Assembly: GCA_030148775.1 (NCBI GenBank)
Contig: JASBST010000005.1
Location: 1-64,000 of the forward strand
DNA length: 64,000 bases
Source of the DNA: Thiogranum sp.
Lineage (GTDB): Bacteria; Pseudomonadota; Gammaproteobacteria; DSM-19610
Reading direction: 5' to 3'
Of this stretch, positions 16,763-25,929 are shown piece by piece; position 1 is the stretch's first letter, and each line of letters starts with the position of its first letter. The position numbers and the translations under genes were made by a program. The notes beneath the pieces are model-generated. The model did no database searches and was not told the origin of the DNA. It worked only from the letters and a program-made list of their open reading frames with translations.

Positions 16763-18346
16763 ATGGATGCCGTCGAACTCAGCTTGTTCACCAGTCGCGT
16801 GTCCGCCATCTGCGATGAGATGGGGGCGCTGCTGCGCCGCGCGGCCTTTTCACCCAACATTCGCGACCGTCTGGATTTCTCCTGCGCCTTGTTCGACCCG
16901 CGCGGCCGGCTGTGCGCGCAGGCCGCGCACATACCGGTCCACCTCGGCAGTATGGCTTACGCCATGGCCGACCTGGTGGCCGGGCGCGACTGGCGGGCGG
17001 GCGACATGCTGGTGGTGAACGATCCGTTCCGCGGCGGCACTCATCTGCCGGATGTGACCGTCATCGCGCCGGTATTCGTCGCCGCGGTCTGCGTCGGTTT
17101 CGTCGCCAATCGGGCCCACCACGCCGATATCGGCGCCGACGCGCCGGGATCCATGCCGCTGGGTTGCCGGCTGGAGGACGAAGGCCTGCTGATCGCGCCG
17201 ACCCTGCTGGTCGAGCGGGAGCGGCTGTGCCGCGAGGTGCTGGACGGCATCATCGCCGCCACCCATAACGCGACGGTGACCGAAGGGGACTTCTCGGCAC
17301 AGATCAGCGCCAATCGCGGCGGGGTCGCGCGGGTGCAGGCTTTGGCCGGGCGACTCGGTCCGGATGCCTATCTGGAGGGTCTCGATGCGCTGAACGCTTA
17401 CGCCGCGCGTCTGGCGCGGCAGGCATTGCGCGCCCTGCCCGACGGCGAGTACCGCTTCGACGATCTGATGGACGACGACGGGCAGGGACAAATGGACATT
17501 CCGCTGCGGGTGGCGATCCGGGTTCAGGGCCACCGGGTGAAGGTGGATTTCTCCGCCACCGCCGCGCAAGTGCGGGGCAATATCAATTGTCCGCTGTCGG
17601 TGACCGCGGCGGCGGTGTTCTATGTCTTTCGTTGTCTGATGGACGCCCATACGCCGGCCTGTGCGGGCGCCTTCGAGGCGATCGAACTTGAGGTGCCGCC
17701 GGGGTCGGTACTCAACGCCCGCCCGCCGGCCGCGGTGGCCGCCGGCAATGTGGAAACCAGCAGCCGGGTGGTGGACCTGGTATTGGGAGCGCTGGCCGAG
17801 GCGATCCCCGAACGGGTGGCCGCGGCCAGCCAGGGCAGCATGAACAACATCGCCATGGGCGCGCGTCGGGCGGACGCCGGTTGGGATTACTATGAAACCC
17901 TTGGCGGCGGGATGGGCGCCGGCCGTCACGGCGGCGGGCTGCATGCGCTGCAGACCCATATGACCAACACTCTCAACACGCCGATCGAAGTGCTGGAGAG
18001 CGCCTGGCCGCTGCGGGTCACGCACTATGCCGTGCGCCGCGGTTCGGGTGGCGAGGGCCGGCGTCCGGGCGGCGACGGGCTGGTGCGCGGCTATGAGTTT
18101 CTGGCGCCCGCCACGGTGACGTTGTTGACCGAGCGGCGACGGCACCGGCCCTGGGGGCTGTGCGGCGGCGGCGCCGGCAGCGCCGGGGAGAATCGTCTCA
18201 ACGGCGCGTTGCTGGCGCCCAAGGTCTGCCTCGATGTGCGGCCCGGCGATCGGCTGGAGATTCACACGCCGGGCGGTGGCGGCTACGGCGCGCCCGCCGC
18301 GCAAGGTCTGCCGCCGGGGCCAGTCACCGATGTGGGCGAAGATTGA
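16763..18346 (+). CDS. Hydantoinase B/oxoprolinase family protein
   Basis: A 527-residue HyuB-type protein, the family of ATP-dependent N-methylhydantoinase and acetone carboxylase subunits. Characteristic stretches are DFSCALFDPRGRLCAQAAHI near the start, VVNDPFRGGTHLPDVTVIAP, ANRAHHADIG, and GGGGYGAP near the end. These enzymes normally need a HyuA partner, but none lies next to it: the upstream gene is the divergent PuuD-like protein and the downstream gene encodes a GGDEF protein. HyuA may be elsewhere in the genome. The substrate cannot be told. Confidence 0.88.
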   Translation: MDAVELSLFTSRVSAICDEMGALLRRAAFSPNIRDRLDFSCALFDPRGRLCAQAAHIPVHLGSMAYAMADLVAGRDWRAGDMLVVNDPFRGGTHLPDVTVIAPVFVAAVCVGFVANRAHHADIGADAPGSMPLGCRLEDEGLLIAPTLLVERERLCREVLDGIIAATHNATVTEGDFSAQISANRGGVARVQALAGRLGPDAYLEGLDALNAYAARLARQALRALPDGEYRFDDLMDDDGQGQMDIPLRVAIRVQGHRVKVDFSATAAQVRGNINCPLSVTAAAVFYVFRCLMDAHTPACAGAFEAIELEVPPGSVLNARPPAAVAAGNVETSSRVVDLVLGALAEAIPERVAAASQGSMNNIAMGARRADAGWDYYETLGGGMGAGRHGGGLHALQTHMTNTLNTPIEVLESAWPLRVTHYAVRRGSGGEGRRPGGDGLVRGYEFLAPATVTLLTERRRHRPWGLCGGGAGSAGENRLNGALLAPKVCLDVRPGDRLEIHTPGGGGYGAPAAQGLPPGPVTDVGED

Positions 18347-18410
18347 TAAATCTCGTCGATTCAAGCACTCACGGATTATTCACTTTTTTTTTGTGAACCA
18401 GTTCAGATTT

Positions 18411-18547
18411 TTGACGCCCGGTCGCTAACCCTTCTGAAAGCCGGACACCCGGTCAAAACCAACAAGAATCCAACCGGTGCGGCGCAGTGCTGCAAAGGGT
18501 ACGACTTAACTTATGAAACCGTATATCGCCTTGAGGCGCTGTGCCGG
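18411..18547 (+). ncRNA. Structured 5' leader of the GGDEF gene (candidate cis-regulatory RNA)
   Basis: Two folded units can be drawn. The first is TTGAC (18411-18415) with GTCAA (18452-18456), enclosing CCGG with CCGG. The second is a 12-bp helix CCGGTGCGGCGC (18474-18485) with GCGCTGTGCCGG (18536-18547), three of its pairs being G-U, closing a 50-base loop region that contains TACG and CGTA. A terminator-like hairpin follows. I could not match the core bases to the GEMM c-di-GMP riboswitches or another class I know. Confidence 0.4.
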
Positions 18548-18572
18548 TCAGTACGTGGGCGGCGTCCGCGCC

Positions 18573-18602
18573 AGCCGCGGGCAGACCGCCGCACGGCTTT
18601 TT
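18573..18602 (+). terminator. Terminator-like hairpin before the GGDEF gene
   Basis: AGCCG (18573-18577) pairs with CGGCT (18594-18598) around an inner GCGG/CCGC helix, followed by TTTTT and a pyrimidine run. It lies about 40 bases before the GGDEF start codon and after the structured leader, the usual place of a riboswitch expression platform. Confidence 0.55.
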
Positions 18603-18640
18603 CTTCTTTTCCGATTGGATCCGCACCCTCCGTCACGCCT

Positions 18641-20260
18641 ATGAGTTATCGCTCCCGTCTGTTGCTTTATGTAGGGATGCTGATGGTGTTACTGGTAGGA
18701 ATGATGACCTTGTCGTTCAAGGCGGCCAGGGACGTCATTGCCGGCACGACCTCGGCCTATCTCAGCTACATTGCCGATCATCAGGGCGCCATGCTGGCGA
18801 AACAGCGTCATGCCCTGAGCCGTGAAGCCGCGCTGCTGGCGGCCGAGGCGCACCTGCGCGCATCGCTCCGCGACGGTCTGCACGACCGGCGCCAGGAGCA
18901 TGGTGTCCTGGAGGATTCCGTCCGCCGTTATGGCATGCCGGGCGATATCGCGCTGGTGCTTTCGGCCACGGGCGAGATTCTGTTGGGTGCACCGCAACGC
19001 AAGTTGCGCCAGGCCTTGCGCGCGATAGCCTTGACCGATGACGCCCGGTCTTTTTATCTGCCGGCCGGCGGGGACGTTTTGATGGTCGCGTTGCACCCGG
19101 TGCTGGCGTCGGGCCGGCGTCTGGGAACGGTGTTGGTCGGGCGCTATATGGATCAGCGTTGGCTGACGGGCGAGCAGAGTGTGTCCAGCGACTATTTGCT
19201 GTTTTTCGCCAGCCAGGGCCGGATACTGCGCAGCAGCAATCCGCGCTACCAGGGGGCGAGCATCGACAGCGCCGGCCGCCACCTCGAGTATGAGGACGAC
19301 AGATTCCGTCTGCGCGAGATTTCCTATCAGCCCGGGCTGCCGGGGCAGGTGTTACCCGGACTTTGGTTCGGCATCAATGAGTCGGCCACCGCGCGCTTGC
19401 TGGCGGGCTACGAATACTGGCTGTTGTTCTTCGCCGTATTGGGCAGTCTGGCGGTGGCGCTGGTCGGCTGGCTGGTGTTGCGCAATTTCAGCCGGCCCAT
19501 GTCGGCGCTGATGTTGATCACCAGGCAGATGATGAACGGTGAACTGCCGGTGATGAAGCGTTCCCACGCCAAGTCCGAGATGGACCAATTGGTCAACCGC
19601 TTTGCCGATGTGCTCGACAGTCTGCGGCGTGAACAGGCGAAACTGGAAATGGCCAACCGCAAGCTGCAGGAGACGGCTATCACCGACAGTCTCACCGGAC
19701 TCTACAACCGCCGCTATCTGCAGGAAGTGGCGCCGGGTCTGTTCGCGCAGGTGGTACGCGACGACCGCTATCTCACCGCGGTTCTGATCGACCTGGATCA
19801 TTTCAAGGCGATTAACGATTCCTGGGGTCATCTGGGGGGAGACGCGGTGTTGGTGCACTTCGCGCAGTTGTTGCAACACAATTCGCGCGCCAACGATTTT
19901 CTGTTCCGCATCGGCGGCGAGGAATTTCTGATCCTCAATGTCGCCGAAAACCCCGCCGACAGTGTGGCGCTGGCGGAGAAGTTCCGCGAGCTGGTGAGTT
20001 GTTCGCCGGCGAGTTATCAGGGCAGCACAATTCCTTTGACGGTCAGTATCGGCGTAAGTTGCTGTTATGGCAAAAGCGGCGATATCTCCCTGAGCGTCCT
20101 GATGCGGGCGGCCGACAAGTCTCTCTACCAGGCCAAATCTTCCGGCCGCAACACCGTGGTACTGCATTCCAGTTGCCGGCAGAAAGCCGTGCAGCGTCCG
20201 ACAGGGCGGCCGCGCATCACCGTGATAGAAGGCGGCAACAGCGGCAAGCGGCGTACCTGA
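18641..20260 (+). CDS. Membrane diguanylate cyclase with periplasmic sensor domain
   Basis: A 539-residue protein that should make c-di-GMP. A transmembrane helix (about 8-28) leads into a periplasmic sensor region (about 30-255, Cache- or CHASE-like, not identified further), a second helix (about 258-280) and a HAMP-like linker. The GGDEF domain starts with TDSLTGLYNRRYL. The active site is GGEEF at 425-429 and the product-inhibition I-site RxxD is RAND at 416-419, so the enzyme looks active and feedback-controlled. It stands alone behind a structured leader. A PilZ receptor gene lies 10 kb upstream, but no direct link is shown. Confidence 0.93.
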   Translation: MSYRSRLLLYVGMLMVLLVGMMTLSFKAARDVIAGTTSAYLSYIADHQGAMLAKQRHALSREAALLAAEAHLRASLRDGLHDRRQEHGVLEDSVRRYGMPGDIALVLSATGEILLGAPQRKLRQALRAIALTDDARSFYLPAGGDVLMVALHPVLASGRRLGTVLVGRYMDQRWLTGEQSVSSDYLLFFASQGRILRSSNPRYQGASIDSAGRHLEYEDDRFRLREISYQPGLPGQVLPGLWFGINESATARLLAGYEYWLLFFAVLGSLAVALVGWLVLRNFSRPMSALMLITRQMMNGELPVMKRSHAKSEMDQLVNRFADVLDSLRREQAKLEMANRKLQETAITDSLTGLYNRRYLQEVAPGLFAQVVRDDRYLTAVLIDLDHFKAINDSWGHLGGDAVLVHFAQLLQHNSRANDFLFRIGGEEFLILNVAENPADSVALAEKFRELVSCSPASYQGSTIPLTVSIGVSCCYGKSGDISLSVLMRAADKSLYQAKSSGRNTVVLHSSCRQKAVQRPTGRPRITVIEGGNSGKRRT

Positions 20261-20381
20261 ACTCTGGCGCTGCTCGCTGTTGCCGTCGCCGCCTTTGCCG
20301 TAAACTTGCGCCCTCCAGTGATCATTAGGTATCGGTGCGCGGCCTGATCCGCGGCGCGCCGGTGCCGGAGCAGTGAAGGCA

Positions 20382-22154
20382 ATGTGTGGGATAGGCGGTG
20401 AATGGCGCATGGACGGTAGTCCGCCGCAGGCGGAGACGCTGACGCGGATGTTGTCGAAGTTGGAACGGCGCGGTCCCGACCACGAGGGCCGTCACCTCGA
20501 CGGTGCCGTCGCGTTGGGCCACCGGCGATTGTCGGTCATCGATTTGTCGCAGGCCTCCAATCAGCCCTGGGTCGATTCGGCGCTGGGTCTGACGCTGGTT
20601 TTCAACGGCGCGATCTATAACTACAAGGAGCTGCGCGCCGAGCTGCAGGGACTGGGATACAGTTTTCGCAGTCAAGGTGACACCGAAGTCGTTCTGAAAG
20701 CCTACGCGGCCTGGGGCGAGGATTTCGCCGAACGCCTGCACGGCATGTTCGCCGTGGCGATCTGGGATAGCGGCCACCAGCGCCTGGTTTTGGCGCGCGA
20801 TCGTTTTGGTATCAAGCCGCTTTACTACAACCAGACCCGGGACTGGTTCCGCTTCGCCTCCAATACCCAGGCGCTGCTGGCGGCCGGCGGCGTGGACACG
20901 GCCATCGATCCGGTGGCCTTGCACCACCATTTCACGCTGCACGCGGTGGTGCCGGCGCCGCGCACGCTGCTCAAGGGCATCCGCAAACTGGCGCCGGGCC
21001 ATATCATGTTGGTCACGTCCGACGGCCGCGACCGGGTACGCGCCTACTGGCGCCTGGCGCCGGCCCGATGCGGGTTGCACAGCGAGGGCGAGTGGCTGGA
21101 AGCCACCCGTGCGGCCCTGGTCAAGGCGGTGCGGCGCCGACGGGTGATCGCCGACGTGCCGGTGGGCGTGCTGCTCTCCGGTGGCCTTGACAGCAGTCTG
21201 CTGGTGGCGCTGCTAGCCGAGCACGGCGGCAGCGATCTGCTGACGTTTTCGGTGGGTTTCGAGGATCACCCGGACGAGCGCGGCAGCGAGTTCGAATTTT
21301 CCGATCAGGTGGTCGAGCGTTATGCCACCCAGCACCACAAGTTTCATGTGCCCAACCACGAAGTCCTGGATCGCCTGCCGGAGGCCATCGACCAGATGGC
21401 CGAACCGATGGTGGGCCAGGACGCGGTGGCTTTTTATCTGCTGGCCGAATGTGTCTCGAAACATGCCAAGGTGGTGCAAAGCGGGCAAGGTGCCGATGAG
21501 GTGTTTGCCGGCTACTTCTGGTATCCGCGCATGCATCAATCCCTGGGTGAGGGCGTGGGGCGTTTTGCGCCGCACTATTTCGACCGTGACCACGACGAGT
21601 ATCTGGCCATGGTGGAGGAGCGCTACGCCGGCCCCGATTATACCGCGGCACTGATCGACGAGCGTCTCGCCGCGGCCGCTACCGGCAGCTATCTCAATGA
21701 CGTGCTGCATTTTGATGTCACTACATTGATTGTCGACGATCCGGTCAAGCGGGTGGACAACATGACCATGGCCTGGGGATTGGAGGCACGGGTGCCGTTT
21801 CTCGATCATGAACTGGTCGAACTGGTGATCGGCATGCCGGCGGAGATGAAAATCCGCGCGCAGGGCAAATATCCGCTCAAACAGATCGCCCGCGGGCTGG
21901 TGCCGGACGCGGTGATCGACCGGCCCAAGGCCTATTTCCCGGTGCCGGCGCTGAAATTCGTCCGTGGCGAATTCCTGGCCTTCATGCGCGATCTGCTGGA
22001 GTCGCGCCAGGCGCGCGAGCGCGGCCTCTACCGCCCGGACTACGTGGCCGCGGTAATCGCCGACCCGGAGCATCAGTTGACGCGCCTGCAAGGCAGCAAG
22101 TTGTGGCATCTGGCGGCGCTGGAGCTGTGGTTGCAGCGTAACGTGGATGTTTAG
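20382..22154 (+). CDS. Asparagine synthetase-family amidotransferase, probable NAGGN synthase
   Basis: A 590-residue enzyme with an N-terminal class II glutaminase and a C-terminal synthetase domain. Starting at the ATG at 20382 puts the nucleophile Cys at position 2 (MCGIGGEW); AAGG lies just upstream. The ATP-pyrophosphate loop is VGVLLSGGLDSSLL. Stretches such as KVVQSGQGADEVFAGY, DDPVKRVDNMTMA and the terminal GSKLWHLAALELWLQ resemble the subfamily that amidates N-acetylglutaminylglutamine to make the osmolyte NAGGN. The usual partner (ngg acetyltransferase/ATP-grasp gene) is not adjacent, so ordinary asparagine synthetase activity is the alternative. Confidence 0.78.
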   Translation: MCGIGGEWRMDGSPPQAETLTRMLSKLERRGPDHEGRHLDGAVALGHRRLSVIDLSQASNQPWVDSALGLTLVFNGAIYNYKELRAELQGLGYSFRSQGDTEVVLKAYAAWGEDFAERLHGMFAVAIWDSGHQRLVLARDRFGIKPLYYNQTRDWFRFASNTQALLAAGGVDTAIDPVALHHHFTLHAVVPAPRTLLKGIRKLAPGHIMLVTSDGRDRVRAYWRLAPARCGLHSEGEWLEATRAALVKAVRRRRVIADVPVGVLLSGGLDSSLLVALLAEHGGSDLLTFSVGFEDHPDERGSEFEFSDQVVERYATQHHKFHVPNHEVLDRLPEAIDQMAEPMVGQDAVAFYLLAECVSKHAKVVQSGQGADEVFAGYFWYPRMHQSLGEGVGRFAPHYFDRDHDEYLAMVEERYAGPDYTAALIDERLAAAATGSYLNDVLHFDVTTLIVDDPVKRVDNMTMAWGLEARVPFLDHELVELVIGMPAEMKIRAQGKYPLKQIARGLVPDAVIDRPKAYFPVPALKFVRGEFLAFMRDLLESRQARERGLYRPDYVAAVIADPEHQLTRLQGSKLWHLAALELWLQRNVDV

Positions 22155-22253
22155 AAAACGTTAAAACCCTTGTAATATTGGCTGTTTGTTGCCGCCCTTG
22201 CTGGTAAACTAGGCCGATTGACGGGAGTCTTCGAAACCTAGAGGTATTAACTG

Positions 22254-22577
22254 ATGGACGTGATGGATCGTATTAAAGAGGCGGTAGACAGCAATCCCAT
22301 CGTCATCTTCATGAAAGGCACGCCGCAGATGCCGATGTGTGGTTATTCCAGCCGTACCACGCAGATGCTGCAGGCCTGTGAAGTCGAGTTTGCGCACGTC
22401 AACGTTCTCGCCGATCCCGAGATTTTCGAGAATCTGCCGCGTTTTGCCAACTGGCCGACGTTCCCGCAGATTTATGTCAAAGGTGAGTTGATCGGCGGGC
22501 ACGACATCGCCCTGGAGATGTATCAGAAGGGTGAACTGAAACCCCTGTTGCAGGAAGCCGCCGGCAAACAGCACTGA
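22254..22577 (+). CDS. grxD: Monothiol glutaredoxin, Grx4 family
   Basis: A 107-residue monothiol glutaredoxin that binds and transfers [2Fe-2S] clusters. The glutathione-binding features are present: IVIFMKGTP, the active Cys29, WPTFPQIYVKGELIGG and HDIALEM. The active-site motif reads CGYS rather than the CGFS seen in almost all members. A ribosome site AGAGG precedes the ATG and a strong terminator follows, so the gene is probably monocistronic. Confidence 0.94.
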   Translation: MDVMDRIKEAVDSNPIVIFMKGTPQMPMCGYSSRTTQMLQACEVEFAHVNVLADPEIFENLPRFANWPTFPQIYVKGELIGGHDIALEMYQKGELKPLLQEAAGKQH

Positions 22578-22617
22578 ACTCCCGCCGCCTTCTGGCGGCG
22601 TGTCACCAACCGTAAGA

Positions 22618-22643
22618 AGCAGAGCCCCGGCTCTGCTTTTTTT
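22618..22643 (+). terminator. Rho-independent terminator of grxD
   Basis: An 8-bp perfect stem AGCAGAGC (22618-22625) with GCTCTGCT (22630-22637), 4-base loop, followed by seven T residues. It stands between convergent grxD and nhaD. Confidence 0.9.
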
Positions 22644-22653
22644 GTCTGCCCGC

Positions 22654-24123
22654 TCAGGGGCCGGTGAATTTGCTGCCGTTGATCAGAAAGTGGACCCAGA
22701 TGCTGGCCGCGTATCCCAGCGCGATCGCCCAGGTCCATTTCAGATGGGCGAAAAAGGTGTAGATGCCGCGCGCCTGCCCCATCACCGCGACGCCGGCCGC
22801 CGACCCGATCGACAACAATGAACCTCCGACGCCTGCGGTCAGGGTCACCAACAGCCATTGACCGTGGTCCATTTGCGGATTCATGGCCAGAACGGCGAAC
22901 ATCACCGGAATGTTGTCGACCACCGCCGAGAGTACGCCGACCAGGATATTGGCGGTCGTCGGCCCCAGATCGCCATACATCAGTTGAGAGCCCACCGCCA
23001 GATAGCCGAGCGTGCCGAGGCCGCCGACGCTGAGAATGATGCCGTAGAAAAACATCAGCGTATCCCACTCGGCGCGCTCCAGCGACTTGAAGATATTGAA
23101 CGGAGTCTGCTTAGCGGGTGGCGAAGCGCTTTCCAGTTCGAGCGCGTTGACACCGGGCGATTCGGCCGGCGTCTCCGAATAGAACTGGCCGCGTCGATTG
23201 AGATAGTAGCCATAGAGCTTGAGAAAACCCAGTCCGGTCATCATCCCCAGCACCGGCGGCAGGTGCAGGAAGTTGTGCGCCGAGACTGCCATGGCGATGG
23301 TGATGACGAACAAGCCCACCACCACCCAGGCGCCGTATTGCAGCCGTGCCGCCTCGCTGGAGCGTGCGGGCGTGGCGTCGGGCAGGGTGATGCTCAGGAT
23401 TGCCGCCGGAATCAGCCAGTTGACGAGAGAGGGCAGCAGCAGGGAGAAGAATTCCTGGAACTGGACCATGCCTTTTTGCCAGACCATCAGCGTGGTGATA
23501 TCGCCAAAGGGGCTGAAAGCGCCGCCGGCATTGGCCGCCACGACAATGTTGACGCAGGCCGCGGCGACGAATTTGGGCTGTCCGCCGCCGACGGCCATCA
23601 CCACGGTGGCCATCAGCAGCGCGGTGGTGAGATTGTCGGCGACCGGTGAGATCAGGAATGCCAGCAGGCCGGTGATCCAGAAAATGGCGCGCAACGAAAA
23701 CCCGCGCGAGACCAACCAGACGCGCAAGGCGTCGAATACGCCGCGTTCATCCATCGTGTTGATGTAGGTCATGGCCGCCAGCAGGAACAGGAACAGCTCG
23801 CCGAACTCTTCCAGATTGTGCTTGACCGCCTGTTCCGCAGTGTGGGTGTCGCCGTGCAAACTGTAGACCAGCGCCACGATCAACCAGATCAGACCGGCGG
23901 CGACCATGGTGGGTTTGGACTTGCGCAAGTGCAGGGGTTCTTCGGCGATCACCAGGGCGTACGCGGTGACGAATATGGCCACCGCCAGCCAGCCCGCCCA
24001 ATGGGCGGTGAAGTTTTGCAATGGCAGCTCGGTGGCGGCACCGGCAGCGGTCGGTAGCAGCAATGCTGCAATCAACAGCGGCCACCGGATGCGGGTGTTG
24101 CCGCCGACGTATCGGGATTCCAT
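22654..24123 (-). CDS. nhaD: Sodium:proton antiporter NhaD
   Basis: A 489-residue inner-membrane protein of the NhaD/ion transporter superfamily with 11-13 hydrophobic segments. Family stretches include LISPVADNLTTALLMATVV and ANAGGAFSPFGDITTLMVW in the first half and SAVVDNIPVMFAVLAM in the second. NhaD exports sodium or lithium in exchange for protons and is common in marine and haloalkaliphilic gammaproteobacteria. I chose the ATG at 24123, which has AAGGTGG upstream and leads into a signal-like first helix ending in AAGAATELP; an in-frame start 19 codons earlier is less likely. Confidence 0.92.
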   Translation of the reverse strand: MESRYVGGNTRIRWPLLIAALLLPTAAGAATELPLQNFTAHWAGWLAVAIFVTAYALVIAEEPLHLRKSKPTMVAAGLIWLIVALVYSLHGDTHTAEQAVKHNLEEFGELFLFLLAAMTYINTMDERGVFDALRVWLVSRGFSLRAIFWITGLLAFLISPVADNLTTALLMATVVMAVGGGQPKFVAAACVNIVVAANAGGAFSPFGDITTLMVWQKGMVQFQEFFSLLLPSLVNWLIPAAILSITLPDATPARSSEAARLQYGAWVVVGLFVITIAMAVSAHNFLHLPPVLGMMTGLGFLKLYGYYLNRRGQFYSETPAESPGVNALELESASPPAKQTPFNIFKSLERAEWDTLMFFYGIILSVGGLGTLGYLAVGSQLMYGDLGPTTANILVGVLSAVVDNIPVMFAVLAMNPQMDHGQWLLVTLTAGVGGSLLSIGSAAGVAVMGQARGIYTFFAHLKWTWAIALGYAASIWVHFLINGSKFTGP

Positions 24124-24210
24124 CCATTCCACCTTGTTTTTTCCAGGCGCTAGTGTATGGTCCGGGAGCGGTGATGGCAACGCGACTTCCCGCCCGCGCC
24201 CGGTTGGTAA

Positions 24211-24582
24211 ATGCCCAAGCAGATCACAATCCAGTGCTCCGTCGAAATCGCCGCTTTACTGGAAAAAGCGTTGCGCTGGTTCGTCGCCAGCCGCTATCCC
24301 CACGGCGCCGACGAATGCAGTATCGCCGCGCGCGAGGCGTTGCTCGATCTGGCGCAGCGTTTCCGTGACCGGCTGGCGGTCGACGGGCGTTGTGTCTACA
24401 GCGGGCGGACGCGGGCATTGCTGTGCGAAGCGCTCAACAGTTACACCCGGCAGTGCGAGCTCGACAGCGGTCAGTCGTGGGCGGCGCGCCGCGACGAACT
24501 GATCGCCGTCTGTCGCGGTTTGTCCGATGGCGCGGGCTATGTCAAGGCCGAGCAGCTCGATCGGGGGGGCGGCGCGGCTTAG
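24211..24582 (+). CDS. Hypothetical protein, 123 residues
   Basis: Not recognised. The 123-residue product is soluble, with no signal peptide or membrane segment. It starts MPKQITIQCSVEIAALLEKAL and is mostly predicted helical with a mixed charged and leucine pattern; it contains four Cys residues. GC-rich third positions support coding. It starts divergently from nhaD and ends overlapping the convergent helical-repeat protein gene by 4 bases. No function is proposed. Confidence 0.55.
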   Translation: MPKQITIQCSVEIAALLEKALRWFVASRYPHGADECSIAAREALLDLAQRFRDRLAVDGRCVYSGRTRALLCEALNSYTRQCELDSGQSWAARRDELIAVCRGLSDGAGYVKAEQLDRGGGAA

Positions 24583-25133
24583 TGTGTGTCCTGCAGCGCC
24601 AGCTCTTCCAGAATCGCCACCACCAGTTTCTGACCTTCCACACCCATGCCGGCGGTAAGCTTGTCGGCGTCGCGCTCGCCCTGCACCAACGGGCGCAGAA
24701 TACCGGCCAAGCGCGCCATGTCGCCGCCGGCCTGCAGCATTTGCTGGGCCATCGTGCCCAGTAGTTGCAGGGTTTCGAGGTTGCCCCGGCGCGCGCCGTT
24801 GACCATCGCGGCGATGCCGGGCGCGGCCATGGCGCCGTTGACGCCGGCGCCGAGGTCCGGCAGCGTCTCCGGGTTTTGCAGCCCTTGAAGAATGGATTGG
24901 ACGATGACCTGGTCTTCATCGTCGAGGCCGTTGAGCAACGCCATGTCGCGCGCACCGGCGAGAATTTTGCGGATGGTGGCCACCAGTTGCAGCCAGCCGT
25001 TGTCCTCGGCCTGTTTCAGAATGTCGTCGAGATCGGGGACTTTGGCGCGGTCGTGACAGGCGATGACCACGCGGTGAATGAGTCCGGTGTGGGCTTCGAC
25101 GATCTGTTGCTCTTTTGCGGGCAGTGTTGTCAT
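24579..25133 (-). CDS. Conserved hypothetical helical protein (DUF1641-like)
   Basis: A 184-residue soluble protein, probably all-helical, with a glycine- and leucine-rich middle part (ILQGLQNPETLPDLGAG and GMAAPGIAAMVNGAR-like text). The pattern recalls DUF1641 proteins, which often accompany formate dehydrogenase or sulfur-oxidation genes, but no such genes are nearby. This link is by resemblance only. GGAG upstream supports the ATG at 25133. Role unknown. Confidence 0.6.
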   Translation of the reverse strand: MTTLPAKEQQIVEAHTGLIHRVVIACHDRAKVPDLDDILKQAEDNGWLQLVATIRKILAGARDMALLNGLDDEDQVIVQSILQGLQNPETLPDLGAGVNGAMAAPGIAAMVNGARRGNLETLQLLGTMAQQMLQAGGDMARLAGILRPLVQGERDADKLTAGMGVEGQKLVVAILEELALQDTH

Positions 25134-25236
25134 CTGTGGCTCCTCCTCGCCGCGGTCTCGCCGGGCGGATCCCGTCGCCTGCGCGGGGCATTGTCCGCTG
25201 GCTTGACCCGGTCACCCTAAGTATACAGGTATCGCG

Positions 25237-25899
25237 TTAATCCTCTTCGGCGAGCGCGGCGCCGGCCGCCGCGGTGCCTATGCCGATGGCCGTATCCCAG
25301 CGGTTGACGATGGCGCAGAACAATTCGGCGGTACGCTCGGCGTCGTACTTGGCCGAATGCGCCTGCTCCTGGTCCCATCCCATGCCGGCGGCGATGGCGG
25401 CGCGCGCCAGCACGGTCTGACCGTAGGCCAGCCCGGCCATGGTCGCGGTGTCGAAACTGCTGAACGGATGGAACGGATTGCGTTTGATTTTGCAGCGCTC
25501 GACCGCGGCGTTGACGAAACTCAGGTCGAAGGCCGGGTTGTGGCCGACCAGAATGGCGCGCGTGCAGGCGCTGTCTTTGACCGCGCGGCGCACCGGTTTG
25601 AAAATCTGTCGCAGCGCCTCGTCCTCGGGTTTTGCGAAACGAAACGGGTGAAACGGATCGATGCCGGTGAATTGCAGCGACTTTTCGTCCAGATTGGCAC
25701 CCTGGAAAGGTTCCACATGACAGGCATGGGTTTCGCTGGGATAGAGCTGGCCCTGGTCGTCATAATCGAGAATGACCGCGGCGATTTCCAGCAGGGCGTC
25801 GCGTTTGGGGTTAAAGCCGCCGGTTTCGACGTCGACAACCACCGGGAGAAAGCCGCGAAACCGGGTCGCCAGCCGGGCGCTGTTATTATCTTCTGACAT
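25237..25899 (-). CDS. rnt: Ribonuclease T
   Basis: A 220-residue DEDDh 3'-5' exoribonuclease that matures the 3' ends of tRNA and other stable RNAs. The catalytic acids are in [11 protein letters not shown] (first D and E), [11 protein letters not shown] (second D) and [14 protein letters not shown] (His and last D). RNase T-specific stretches are [12 protein letters not shown] and [14 protein letters not shown]. The ATG at 25899 gives MSEDNNS and fits the family length; the longer open frame upstream overlaps the divergent TraB/GumN promoter region and is not needed. Confidence 0.95.
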   Translation of the reverse strand: MSEDNNSARLATRFRGFLPVVVDVETGGFNPKRDALLEIAAVILDYDDQGQLYPSETHACHVEPFQGANLDEKSLQFTGIDPFHPFRFAKPEDEALRQIFKPVRRAVKDSACTRAILVGHNPAFDLSFVNAAVERCKIKRNPFHPFSSFDTATMAGLAYGQTVLARAAIAAGMGWDQEQAHSAKYDAERTAELFCAIVNRWDTAIGIGTAAAGAALAEED

Positions 25900-25929
25900 G
25901 GGTGCAGCATACCGGAACCGGATCGAGAC

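Noticed and set aside
18347-18640. GEMM c-di-GMP riboswitch before the GGDEF gene
   Set aside because: The conserved GEMM core and its two-helix layout could not be found; only a generic structured leader is reported.
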